This document shows positions 51,958-62,130 of a DNA stretch of 64,000 nucleotides, piece after piece. Positions within the stretch are counted from its first letter, which is position 1. Each line of letters opens with the position of its first letter. The position numbers and the translations under genes are program-made. Location: NCBI GenBank assembly GCA_964017195.1, contig OZ024896.1, positions 36,470,307-36,534,306 on the forward strand, given 5' to 3'. The stretch is from Siderastrea radians (taxonomy: Eukaryota; Cnidaria; Anthozoa; Scleractinia; Rhizangiidae). The notes under the pieces were generated by a model. The model worked only from the letters and a program-made list of their open reading frames with translations, searched no databases and was not told the origin of the DNA.

Positions 51958-52193
51958 ACAATTGACAATAAAAACTAACGGTAGAAATTCACGACGTTTC
52001 GACCGCTCTTCGGTCATTATCAAGCGAAATGTTGAGAATATGAATTTGCATAGATATATAAAGTGACAAAGGGGCAAAGTGACAAAGGGGCAAAGACGCA
52101 AAGGGGTTCATATTCTCAACATTTCGCTTGATAATGACCGAAGAGCGGTCGAAACGTCGTTAATTTTTACCGTTAGTTTTTATTGTCAATTGT
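51958..52193. repeat. Foldback element, 86-bp arms, with internal 16-bp tandem repeats
   Basis: The left arm (51,958-52,043) and right arm (52,107-52,193) are inverse complements with about two mismatches, running from ACAATTGACAATAAAAAC to the centre. The spacer (52,044-52,106) contains two and a half copies of AAAGTGACAAAGGGGC. Each arm carries the block CGACGTTTCGACCGCTCTTC plus GGTCATTATCAAG. In my recollection, similar sequences accompany Penelope-like retroelements. No coding sequence of such an element is present. Confidence 0.8.
52128..52159 (+). other. Hammerhead-ribozyme-like hairpin (probably inactive)
   Basis: TTGATAAT is followed by a perfect stem GACCG / CGGTC closed by an AAGAG loop, then GAAAC and GTCG. 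This is the layout of a hammerhead core: C-U-G-A-N-G-A, stem II, G-A-A-A, stem III. Two core positions differ from consensus (U for C3 and A for G8), which should abolish cleavage. The mirror copy lies at 51,992-52,023 on the minus strand. The call rests on secondary-structure resemblance only. Confidence 0.35.
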
Positions 52194-53037
52194 TTTAAAA
52201 ACCCTTACAAATTACTAAGCAAATAGAAAACATTTATTTAATAATTTAATAATTTGCTAAGACTTTAATACGGAGATATATTTTTCCACCTCAGTCCTTT
52301 TAGCAGCCACTTGCTTGACATTTACTTTTGCAGCATACTGCGTTATGATTAAATGTTTAATGAACAATTGATTTATAAAGTTTCCATGCAGTAACTGAAT
52401 AACTTTATTGAATTTAACAAGAAGATAAAGAGCTTGTTCAATCTTAAAGCTAAGAACAAACATCAATCCCACGTGGTTTATCAAGGTGATTGCTCGTGTG
52501 GGGAAAGAAAAGATGCGTAATTTTGAAGTGCGCCCAAAAACCAAAGATCCTGAACTTGATGTTTTGCACCTTATGCCAAAATGGGACCTAATTAATCCCT
52601 AGAGACAAAAAACCGTTTAAAAGGAAAAAACCCACGAGGTTTGTCAGAAGGAAAAAAGACGCTCATAAGCAGAAATTGTAAACCCAAGTTGAGACCAAAA
52701 CGAAATTCATGAACAGGGAAAGGATTACAGAATTGTAAGTATGACTTCAATTAGGAGCAATCATGTCAGACAGACCTTTATAGTAATTACTGTTATATTA
52801 TTGTAATATTTCTCTATCGTTAAACAAACAGTGTTTCAAAAACAGCTTAAGTGTTCCCAGTTTTTCTCAGTCGACGTAGAGCCTTTATTACTGGGGGCAC
52901 AAGCCACTGATTCAAAGATTGCCGTTCAGGGTTTTTTACCTTCTTTTTTTTCTTTTTTTTCTGTCACGTTATTCTAACTATCGTATGCATGCATACATTA
53001 GCATAATGCTGCTGAGCTTTCAAAAATACTCAAGCAG
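52194..53037. other. Intergenic, one unassigned 95-codon open frame
   Basis: The minus strand has an open frame at 52,257-52,544 rich in Ile, Leu, Phe and Lys, with no recognised motif. It lies in AT-rich sequence and I do not call it a gene. Nothing else is seen. Confidence 0.4.
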
Positions 53038-53046
53038 GGCGACCAC

Positions 53047-53449
53047 TAGGTTCAGTCTCCAGCCGTGAGTGTCTCGATGCGCCCGCGATTCTCACCACCT
53101 TCACGGCTGGGCGCACGGGTTTGGTTGCATGTCCGTGACGTCATTACAATTTTAATAATCATGCAGACGATCCACACGCCATTTGCTTAAATTTTATCTG
53201 TTGTTTTTTTTATCGTCTTGAAAAAAATGCGAAATGAGAAAAGTATGCCTGAAACGTCGTCCTAAAAGTGTGAAATTTCAAGAGAAAGACGAAATCCCGC
53301 TAAATTATGTCGCGCATTCCGCCCCGCAAATTTCAGGGGGCTTGTCTCTGATTGGTCAGCCTAGACAACAACCAAACCCGTGCGCCCAGCCGTGAAGGTG
53401 GCGAGAATGGCGGGCGCATCGAGACACTCACGGCTGGAGACTGAGCCTA
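53047..53449. mobile_element. Mutator-like MITE, 403 bp, with 9-bp target site duplication
   Basis: The ends are TAGGTTCAGTCTCCAGCCGT on the left and, read from the right end inward, TAGGCTCAGTCTCCAGCCGT. The inverted repeat continues for about 85 bp with few mismatches, to GGGTTTGGTTG. GGCGACCAC stands directly outside both ends (53,038-53,046 and 53,450-53,458), a 9-bp duplication as expected for Mutator-like (MULE) transposons. Inside each arm lies a secondary palindrome (CAGCCGTGA / TCACGGCTG). The interior has no transposase. The G+C-rich arms stand out against AT-rich surroundings. Confidence 0.85.
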
Positions 53450-53458
53450 GGCGACCAC

Positions 53459-54088
53459 CAGACGGACTAATTGTAGTAACTCATCGTCATAAATGTAGTA
53501 ACTCATGGTCAGTAGATGAGCTTGAGAGCTGGTGTCAAGAAGTTGTTTTGGGTAAACCAAAATGGTATTTGTTTACTGCACATTCTCTTAGCTACGAGAA
53601 CGGTCAGTTAACACAGACTCACAAGTTAGAACCACCTTGTACAGCATAACATTAGAATGTAATCATCTACAGAATTATAATTCGCACATGTTTGAACGTT
53701 AGCACGGAAAAGGTTAACCGATGATGGCTCCTAGTTAGCGAAATGTGCGTTAAGTTAGTTCCTACTTTCGTTCAGACCGCTGTTTTATCTCTCTCTAAGC
53801 TGACCATGGACACCTCTCGAGCTCAAAGACAGACCGTGCCTTGAGTTGATCGAAGTTAGTTACGACAACGGTTAGTTTTTTTGCCTAAAAATTTTAATCT
53901 CCGAATGTAAAAGCATCTAAAACACTCCGAGTTCAAGCTGTTTAATTTTCACTTAGTTGTGTCAGCTATGTGAATACTCAAGTGACAGCTTATTGGAAAC
54001 GTTCGTAATTCACTGTGACTCACGCACCTACGCTTGAAAAAATAATAACTAGATATATACTTTATCAGTCATTTTGCCATGTACAACT
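53459..54088. other. Intergenic, no gene recognised
   Basis: A short open frame (ending 53,649) starts inside the adjacent transposon and has no recognisable domain. Otherwise I see nothing. Confidence 0.45.
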
Positions 54089-54353
54089 AGAGTGGGTTTT
54101 CAATTGAGTGTCGAAGGTAATTCGCGTTTTTCTTTGGTTTCGCTTTGCTGATGATGATGGATTAACATTTCCCGCGCAAAACCAAAATCAATCGCCAATT
54201 TTTCGCATGCGTATTCCCGTGCTTGATTCTAGTTACCGGTACTTTTATTTGCTTCCATTTCTGATTGGTTCATTTTCTTTTTTGTTCCTTTGTTGAGTGG
54301 TTAGAGTACGTACTTTGATTTTTATTTTACGAGACTCAATTGAAAACCGCTCT
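54089..54353. mobile_element. Small inverted-repeat element (MITE), about 265 bp
   Basis: The left end AGAGTGGGTTTTCAATTGAG and the right end, read inward as AGAGCGGTTTTCAATTGAG, are inverse complements. The interior holds several CAAAACCAAA / TTTGGTTT segments and no long open frame with a domain. In my recollection this type is very common in coral genomes. No clean target duplication is visible (CTA against TAG at the ends). Confidence 0.7.
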
Positions 54354-54800
54354 TAGACTACCGAACATATTTCAATGAGCTAATCACTGGACATTTCTGG
54401 TCTTTGTCTATTGACGTACAGGAGGTTCCTTCTTCACAAACTGAGATTATAATTCTCTTGGAAACTCATATGTTTTTCAAGGGATAAAGTCATATCCTGT
54501 CGGGTACGTTTGTTTTTGGCGATTTGTGCTACCTGGGCCTGGAGTGACGGAAATGTCTCAACTTTATAAAGAATAATTCAAACTTTTTCTTTGTCATTTT
54601 AACCGTTATCATTTGTTGTCAACAATTGTACAATACTGAATTTGAATTTATAAGAAACGTTAATACAGTGGGTTATAACTTACTTGCTGTGAATTTCTAA
54701 CTGTCATTTCTAAAACAAATACTTAGCTGTGCTACCTTTGAGCGAAAGTCAACTCGGCCACACCTACTAAACTTTTCACTCATAAAAAAACTTGGCCGTC

Positions 54801-54911
54801 GGGGGGGGGGGACTCCGGATTTCAAGTGACGGGAAGGCACGAAGGATTTCGGGGGGGTTTAAATTATGTCCCCATTCGCACATCCCCGTTACTTGAAATC
54901 CAGAGTACCCC
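54801..54911. repeat. Imperfect hairpin with a run of 11 G
   Basis: G11 at 54,801-54,811 leads into ACTCCGGATTTCAAGTGACG. The inverse complement, CGTTACTTGAAATCCAGAGT, lies at 54,888-54,907. A second G7 run lies in the loop. It may be a fragment of a dispersed repeat, and the G runs could form a quadruplex. Confidence 0.6.
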
Positions 54912-55885
54912 TGGACTCGGCCTTGTAGTCTAACTATTAATCGGCCCAGTGACCGAACTTAGGCAAACTTGGATTCCAAATGCGTACACAAGGGTGTTCA
55001 CATTTTCAACAGACCAGTGTGGTAGTACATGCATATGAAAAATTACCACAAGTATAAGGCAAAAACTAGAAAGCAAGCGCTTTTGATATCGTTATTCTGA
55101 TATTTACACTATTTTAACTCGTGTTCTTCAAAAGAGAACACGCGTTTAATAGAGACATCTAAGTTTGCTGCGTTACTCGTAATTCTGTGTTTCAGTTTTC
55201 GTATCCAAAAAACGTGTCTGTGATGTTTGCTTATAAGTACAGCATGGTTAATACTGACACCCGAATAATACGGACATGTTTGCATATCCCTTACCTCTCG
55301 ATTCATGCGCAAATTAACTAACATATGAAAGGACGCACATTACATTGCAGCCTAATCCAATATGTACAATCTAAATCTTAACTTGAACCTTGCAATGGTA
55401 ATGCAAAAATGTGACCCTAAAAGCCTAACACTTAATCAAATAAAACAACTCTACACACTATTTTTTTCAGGCAAAAGCTTTCCTAAAAAGGTAAAATTCC
55501 ACCTCAGTTTTAACGATTAGTATAGGTGGCTCCAGGGAGAAGATCTGAAGTTCTGAACTCGATCATTGTAACTACAGTTCGAAACTACGTGCATTAGCAA
55601 TTTACACATAAGCACGCGTTTAAACCTCGTCTTTGCCGATTCTGATTTCCGCAAATTCACCGCGGTGCGACGAAATCCACAACCGCGTCACGAAAGAAAT
55701 TGACCAGACGCTTCGACCAACCGCAATTCGTGACGCATGAATATATATATGAATTTGCGAAGTCACTTTTGTGACGCTGAGTGCTGCGCATCAAAAATTA
55801 ATCAAAAGTACGCGGTTCTTCTGAATACGTAAATATTAGCTTTACGCTGAGAAGATGACACAAGTGTTCCTGAAGAAAAGTTCCG
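54912..55885. other. Intergenic, no gene recognised
   Basis: Short open frames only (for example minus strand 55,109-55,324), with no recognised motif. A short (AT)n run lies at about 55,741-55,750. Confidence 0.45.
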
Positions 55886-57999
55886 TTAATCTAATGGTAT
55901 GTCATCCACATCAGCAATTTGGAGGTTAGCTTGGCTCTCAACGAGGCGAGACATCCATTTGGTCCAAAAAACAAAATCTTCAGAAGTAGGATCAAAATAA
56001 CTTCTCAGTAGTGGTGTGCCCTCGTCATCTTCTGTTTTATTGTCGAGTTTCCCTTTAATGTACTTGGACATCTCAATCACCCTCTGAATTCCATCCAGAC
56101 AACAACGCTCAGTCGGTTTGTGAACAGTGAACAGTGTTTGTGAACCAGGTTTGAATGAATATTAAGTTCCAGCTGTGGTAGAAAAGTTTACGGCAAAATT
56201 CAACTGTTATGTCCTTTGCAATTTCTCTAACATCTTCCACTAAAGACCTTTCCAAAGGGTCGAGAGCTGCAAGGCTGGAATCAGGGTCGATGAATGCCAT
56301 ATCGATCAGGTTTTCTGTGGTAGCGAAGAACACTTCTTTCAGGTCTTTCAGGTCATGGTGGCTGCTACTTGTAATTGAACTTCTTCTTTGCTGATTTGTT
56401 TTTGCTGCCACTAGACCAGGTAACGACCGTGCTCGCAGGTTTTGCATTGATGAATCATATATTTCCGCATTTCGTTTTCCTGCGACAGATAGAGTGAGGT
56501 CGTGGTTTTTTCCTCTTCACTAACTTGCCTTGCATCTTTGGAGTCTTGTTTCTCGATCAAATCCTTTGCAAATTGCATCAGGTGTTTTCTAATCCTCTCC
56601 ACCGTTCCCGCCAGTAATTCCAGAATCTCGGGGTTTTCAATGTAATCTAAACAAAAAAAGATTGTCTGATCTCACAAAGAAATGTGGCAAAACTTTCCTT
56701 GTAAGAGCTTCCAAAAGGTTCCTGAAGAGCTTCATCATGCTCTCGGCTATGTTGTTCTCGGTCCACATCTCGGCACCGGTTTCTTCAATCGTTTGCAGAA
56801 AAATGTTCTTCAGATGAAATGACACTAAAGCCTTTGGCTCAGTGACAAGATAGGCTCGATGAAATTTCTTTAGGCAGAGGAAACATTCGCGTTGGATGCC
56901 GTTCATTTCTTGACTTAAAAGGTATTCTGCATGTGAAAAGGAGATTCTGAAGTCGCGATGTGGATTGCCACCGTTCTTTGGGGACTTTACTACCAAGTGA
57001 ACTCCTTCCTGAACTAACTGGAGGACTATTTCAGGCGGACGGGCCATTTACGCTCTCTTTTGATCCATTCCCTTGCAACCTTCGGCCATCCTGGGGATTT
57101 TAATGCAGGGACAATATCAAGCCCACCGCGCCTTTACCTTGCTTAAGTGCTGTTTCAGCGACTGATCCGATCGGAATTTCGTTGTTCCTAGGGATGTGTT
57201 TATCTTCAGTATCTTGTTTACTAAAATCTGAAATTCGTGGACCTTCATGCAGACTTTCAGAGGTCAACTCTGGTATCCTTGTTAAGGGTGGACGTTCTTC
57301 GTCTCTCTCCTTTTGGTTTGAAGGGGGGTTTTTAATCCATTTCTCTAAGCTTTCGATGATTTTTGCTTGTCTTTCAGCTGAGTGTTTAACTGTTGTTTCT
57401 CAGTGAGAAATAACGGACAGCTGCTGCAGGGGACCAAACCGTATTAATAGTTAGTGTTGCAGCTGGACTGGTTATGCTGTTCTTCAGGTCACACTGCGGA
57501 GAAAAAAATAGTAGCTTGGAAATCTCTTGTGTCGTCAACGCTTTGAGCGCTACAAGGATACCCTGAGTATATTTCCCATAGAGTGAAGGATGAAAATTCT
57601 TCAAAGCTGAGGTTGCAACGTATTCAGTGTCTTCCACAAGGCAGGACTAATAAACGGGATGACTGGTTCCTTTGATTCTGAGGTGCAGTGGATTCTCCGG
57701 TAAATATTCGATCATTTCGTCGTAGATCATCAAATTATCTGAAGTCGGAAAGATCATGATATCCCAATCTCCAAATTCATCGGGTAAATCTACACAATAT
57801 AACCTTCAGCTCTGCTTCCATACATTCGAAATATGGTTTGATTGTTTTCGTTGCTTAAAATATCGGAGAACAAATCTATCCCGCTGTTCATCATATAATC
57901 GACCTGAGTACAAACTAGGTGTACTGCGTCTCTTCGTTTTTCTAGAGAATTGAAGATAGAATTAAGCTCCTGAAGTGTACAATCCCACTTCCTAGCCAT
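55886..57999 (-). pseudogene. Mab-21/cGAS-like nucleotidyltransferase pseudogene
   Basis: A proper ATG at 57,997-57,999 starts a 69-residue frame ending in the nucleotidyltransferase signature MYGSRAEGYIV, where a frameshift brings a stop. Coding resumes in another frame with D-W-D-I-M-I-F. An in-frame TAG (57,647-57,649) then stands where the intact paralogue has CAG. Further fragments follow in changing frames: the stretch around S-C-L-V-E-D-T-E-Y-V-A-T (57,637-57,386), D-I-V-P-A-L-K with the third acidic residue (about 57,100), the Mab-21 helical domain (57,047-56,637), a linker (56,602-56,411), and the C-terminal region (56,447-56,109 and 56,080-55,886) ending D-D-I-P-L-D like the paralogue. 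It lies downstream of, and in the same orientation as, the paralogue at 62,131, so it looks like a tandem duplicate that decayed. It carries no introns, as far as visible. Confidence 0.9.
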
Positions 58000-58169
58000 T
58001 TCACCCGAATCGAAATGCTTCTAAGGTGTATTAATACGTTCACCGCCTGGCAAAAGTAGGCACCCTCAACCCGGACTATGATATTTTTGTCGTGAGTCAA
58101 TAAATTCAGATGCATCCAACGAATCGTTTCGGCGAAATATCTCTTCGGAATGGCCTTAATTCGTCGCAC

Positions 58170-58450
58170 AACTTCGCATTTAATTGTGTTGAAAAGCTGG
58201 AGTTCTCAAACTGTCGTAACATGGTAAAGTTAATTCCCTTCGTTTTCGGAGAGGACAAATATTCGTTTCCAATGCAAAATAAGGTCAGCTAGCATTTTCG
58301 GAAGAATGAGAAATGTGCCCTAAAATTTTCCGCGACGTAAATTCCAGCAAATGAATTCGAATGAATCAATTTTTTCTGGATCACACAAGTATCCTTTAAA
58401 AAGGCCTTAAAACAAACAGCAGCCAACGTTTGAAGTATTTTGCTTAATTA
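58170..58450. repeat. 5' flank of the Mab-21 pseudogene, also present near 50.5 kb
   Basis: This segment upstream of the pseudogene is homologous to 50,481-50,800 in the same orientation; the matching landmarks are given at that entry. Between it and the pseudogene ATG lies another open minus-strand stretch (58,169-57,942), beginning R-R-I-K-A-I-P-K-R-Y-F-A-E-T, that could be a remnant of an upstream exon. Confidence 0.5.
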
Positions 58451-58580
58451 TTAACAGCTGTGCGGGCCAAAACCGGCCTTGAGGGATCATGATCTTTGTA
58501 GGGTTTATGACATTATCACTTTTATTGACAGGAGATGTTTTAATCAATCAGCCACATTTGCAACCAATCCAATTTGTCAA

Positions 58581-58797
58581 CCCAGAAATCAGAAATCAGG
58601 AAGATATTCTTATATCATTTTTTATTTTAGCTTCCAGACATCTATTTGTGAAAACTCACATTGTAGAAACGGAAGAGAAAGAATCAAGCAAAAACGATTT
58701 CAGAAACCAGAAATCAGCAAAAAGAAATCAGAATACAAACAAATTATTAAAATTTGAGGCCAATCCATGGCTTCATTTGTAGATATCAGAAATCAGT
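58581..58797 (+). repeat. AGAAATCAG-rich interspersed repeat, left copy
   Basis: The copy starts CCAGAAATCAGAAATCAGGA and ends CTTCATTTGTAGATATCAGA. It is the inverse complement of 61,072-61,260, with shared internal blocks GTAGAAACGGAA and ACGATTTCAGAAACCAGAAA. A related but shorter piece lies at about 59,710-59,800. The repeat has no credible coding content. It could be one end of a 2.7-kb inverted-repeat element or an independent copy. Confidence 0.7.
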
Positions 58798-59227
58798 AAA
58801 ACTCGGTAACTATTTCTAAGACTAGTTCTGAAACTAGTTTTTCGTCCCCACCCCCATAGGATGTCATTAAGCAATCAATCAATCATCCTGGTCCTAAACG
58901 ACCTACTATAACCAACTACAAGACGGCGCCCTACAGGCCCGTCTTAATAAACAGAAATATTCTGAACCAGCTTCTGTTGGTCTGTTAACTTACACTGATA
59001 ACTCCAATAAAAGTGGTGGTAGGTAAAACACGCTTTACATGATTTATTTCTGTCGTTTTTCCGTGTAAAAGATCTATGTTTTCGATATGGGGCTGGTTAC
59101 ATCTAATCAGGCAACGACAAATACAATAGATTTAAAGTATGTTCTCATTTTCTCGGTTCAGTTGCACTTCCAGTCTTTATGCTTGTTAACTTAAAATTTA
59201 TTTGAGGTAGTCTTTTTACCCAATCTG

Positions 59228-59546
59228 AAGTCCGTGTGGGGGCGTGGTGGTGTAGTGGTATTGTGGTTAGCGTGTTGGACTTCAGATCTAAAGGTCACTG
59301 GCTCGACGCCCATTCCCTGCCATTGTGTTGTTTCGTTGGACAAGGAAAAGAAACTTTACCCCATATTGTCTCTCTCCACCCAGATGTATAAAGTGGGTAC
59401 TGGCGACATACTGCTGGGGGGTAACCCTGCGATGGACTAGCATCCCATCCAGGGGGGAGTCGAAATATTCTCAGTTGCTTCATGCTACAGAAACCGGGAT
59501 AAGCTCCGGCAGTGTGGGCCTCCTTGGCTCGTGTGCGACTTTACCT
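59228..59546 (+). mobile_element. tRNA-derived SINE
   Basis: The head contains an A-box-like TGGTGTAGTGG (59,248-59,258) and a B-box-like GGCTCGACGCC (59,300-59,310), the internal RNA polymerase III promoter of a tRNA gene, but no foldable intact tRNA. The body follows with the segments GTCTCTCTCCACCCAGATGT, GGGTAACCCTGCGATGGACT and AGCATCCCATCCAGGGGGGA, which in my recollection are widespread in cnidarian and other marine invertebrate genomes. It needs LINE enzymes to move. The 3' end is uncertain, as no A-tail or target duplication was found. Confidence 0.75.
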
Positions 59547-61071
59547 GAAGTCCATAGTCGACGTAGTCTGTCCACAGTCCATCCTCTTGTACTGACCACC
59601 AAAAAATTACCCTGAAAAGACTCCGAGGCTCCTCTCCCGTGACAGCAACTTCTAACCTTATTCCCCCTCTCCCTCCCAACATAAGGAACAAACCCCGTCC
59701 TAGTGGCTTCTAATTTCTGTTCATTACTGATTTTTGAATTTGGGTTTCTGAATTTTGATTTCTGACTTCTGCGTGATTTCAGTTTTCTGATTCACATAGT
59801 TTAAAAACGCGCTTTCTGACTTAGGAGGCTAATTTCAGAAATAACATCCCCTACTATTTTCAAGGGTACGTGTGTACTTTCCATAGGAACTTGGAAAACA
59901 ATCACTGACAAATCAGCAGTTAGTTTTCATGTCCCTCGAGACTTCCATAAACTTGTTAGGAACTGGATAACAAGTGGTTTTCAAGAAGGAGCTACTTTTT
60001 CCTATAAACGTGTGCTAGCGAAGTTAACCGGTTACACCAGCACAAGTAGTTTTGCATGACGCAGAGGGAAATTCTACACGAATCAATAAAATCTGAGCAG
60101 TCGCGCCTATTTGCACGTTAGAATTACGCGACAGACGAATTTTTTGTTTTAGTATGATCCATATGCGGTACTGAACACGTTCCATCGTTTTCTATACTTA
60201 GCCAATGCTCACACGCGTAAGATCGTGGTGTGTTGGTAGTCTTACGTATACGTGCGTAGAAGGGGTAATTGTTTTCTTTTTCCATTCTTCCCCAGACCTC
60301 TCGCATTTTGAAAATCGAAGGAAATTAAATTAATTTGGAAATATTGGTCGCATGTTCTTCGAAAAGTTTCGGCAAATGATCGGAAAAGTTCGCATACATA
60401 CCCTCAAAATCCCCTCACCCGGGATTAACGTGTGACCTGGGCCCAAAACCAACACTTTCTTTTACCATTATTATGAGATTCCCGTGCTTTGTTTTTCATA
60501 ACAGCGTCATAACCTCTTTGCTTCGTGATATTTACCACGCTAGCTAATAAGATTTGTGGTGACACAGCACGGGTTTTGTAGAACGATGATATATTAAGGA
60601 AGCACTGTTTTCCTCAAAAACACATGCTGCAAATGTTTGGAAAAGTGTATTGAAGGGTAAAAAGCCACAGAAAAATCATTCATTATATTATTGATGGTCA
60701 AAATCGGGACATTATTAGAGGCTGGCTGTATTCCCGTAAAAAAAGCGAAGAAGTGTTTTCACGGTTTTGACATTGTTATATGACATAACTAGTCACGCAA
60801 GACGTGAATAAATATATGTCACACAAGTTCGAGCGTGACACGCATTTCGTGTGACTGGTGATGTGTTATGTCAGTGAATTCGAAAATATGGGATTTGAGT
60901 TAGTCACTTAAAGGAGGACCAGTTTTAATTTTAAATTGAAACAAAATGACTTAAGAAAACAAACCTCGGATTTCGCGCGATTGTTTTTACGTTATTTTCC
61001 CTCCCCTGACGTTGTCACTACGATTTTTTTACCCATTTGCTGCTACTTTTCTAGCAACAAAACTACTTGTT
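59547..61071. other. Intergenic, no gene recognised
   Basis: This stretch contains a minor copy of the AGAAATCAG-rich repeat (about 59,710-59,800, inverted). At about 60,780-60,880 there is an imperfect palindrome (ATGACATAACTAGTCAC with GTGACTGGTGATGTGTTATG). A 60-codon minus-strand frame (60,124-60,306) has no recognised motif. Confidence 0.45.
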
Positions 61072-61260
61072 ATTTCTGATATCTACAAATGAAGTCTTGG
61101 ATTTCTGTTTCCTGATTTCTGGTTTCTGAAATCGTTATTGCTTGTTTCTTTGCTTTCCGTTTCTACGATGTGAATTTTTACAAATCGAAATTCCGTGTTT
61201 TGATTTCTGGGAATTAAAATCAAAATTTCAAGGATATTCTTGATTTCTGATTTCTGGATT
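61072..61260 (-). repeat. AGAAATCAG-rich interspersed repeat, right (inverted) copy
   Basis: This is the inverse complement of 58,581-58,797 with moderate divergence. Both copies share the end CTTCATTTGTAGATATCAGA and the middle block around GTAGAAACGGAA. The 2.3-kb spacer between them holds the SINE. Confidence 0.7.
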
Positions 61261-61894
61261 CAGCAATTTGACTGGCCGCAAAGCTAGCTGATCGTTTGTT
61301 ATAACTAATGAACTAGGAAACCAATAAAAAAATGAACCAAGAAAAAAAAATGCAAATACATGTAACTCAAAAGGCTATCGATTTTACTTGATTTAACTCG
61401 ACCAGAATCGGTTGAAAGTTATATCGAAACTAAAAAAGGTACGTTTTTATTCCACACAAGGTGGAAGTCCATTTTTAAAAACTGTTAAAAAACTACGTTA
61501 TTGTGAAACATTAGTCTTAGCGTGAGTGCCTTTAAAATGTATCTTTCTATTCTAACCTTGATCATTAGTTTGTTGTGATCTTTTTTTTTTTAGTTACTAG
61601 GCCACTAATGATGTCACTAAGGTCCTGGAAACGAACAGTGAGCCAGCTGGTTATGATTTCTCAACTTCCCACCACGTAGGAGGCTGGGTACTACTGATCA
61701 TGCAGATCCCACTCACCTACTTTATGAACTGAAAATTCGCCCCTCCAACCACACTGAATACGCCCAGAACCGTCTACTGATTCAAAAACCCATAGCCAGC
61801 TTGGCTACGAGTCTAAATTTGATGGCCGTTTAGTAATTTCAGACTCGATTTGCTGATATACTCGTTAAGTGGAGAGTCTCTATCTACTTCTTGG

Positions 61895-61974
61895 TAGCCT
61901 GCGTGCAGACGTCTCCTATTTCCTTTGCTTCACACGGAAATAAAAAGAAATAGGAGACGTCTGCACGCAAGCTA
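61895..61974. mobile_element. 80-bp hAT-like mini-foldback with 8-bp target duplication
   Basis: The arms TAGCCTGCGTGCAGACGTCT and, read inward from the right, TAGCTTGCGTGCAGACGTCT are complementary for 28 bp with one mismatch, around a loop of about 20 bases. CTTCTTGG lies directly outside both ends (61,887-61,894 and 61,975-61,982). The 8-bp duplication and the TAG-type end suggest hAT. The repeat match extends to CTACTTCTTGG (11 bp) because the right arm ends in CTA. Confidence 0.7.
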
Positions 61975-62130
61975 CTTCTTGGGCGATATCGCCAAGAGCT
62001 ATGGTGCACTATAATGTGTTATATCTCATTCCGTGACTCTAAAAAAGCGTGACATCGAGATTGCAACTGCTAGGCAGGTCAAAACATGCACAACAAACGT
62101 GGTCCTTAAAAGTCCTTATACAAAGTTCGG

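Noticed and set aside
52257..52544. 95-codon minus-strand frame
   Set aside because: Composition is that of AT-rich non-coding DNA and no motif was recognised.
53380..53649. 89-codon plus-strand frame
   Set aside because: It starts inside the inverted repeat of the Mutator-like element and runs into unrelated flank.
57942..58169. Upstream exon of the Mab-21 pseudogene
   Set aside because: It overlaps the pseudogene start in another frame. With the intact copy's 5' end outside the window I cannot tell coding from flank, so it is only mentioned.
59234..59691. Frames on both strands over the SINE, and a functional tRNA gene
   Set aside because: The A- and B-box-like sequences deviate from a real tRNA and are followed by a SINE body. 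The frames are incidental.
60124..60306. 60-codon minus-strand frame
   Set aside because: Plausible composition but no recognised family and no neighbouring exon signals.
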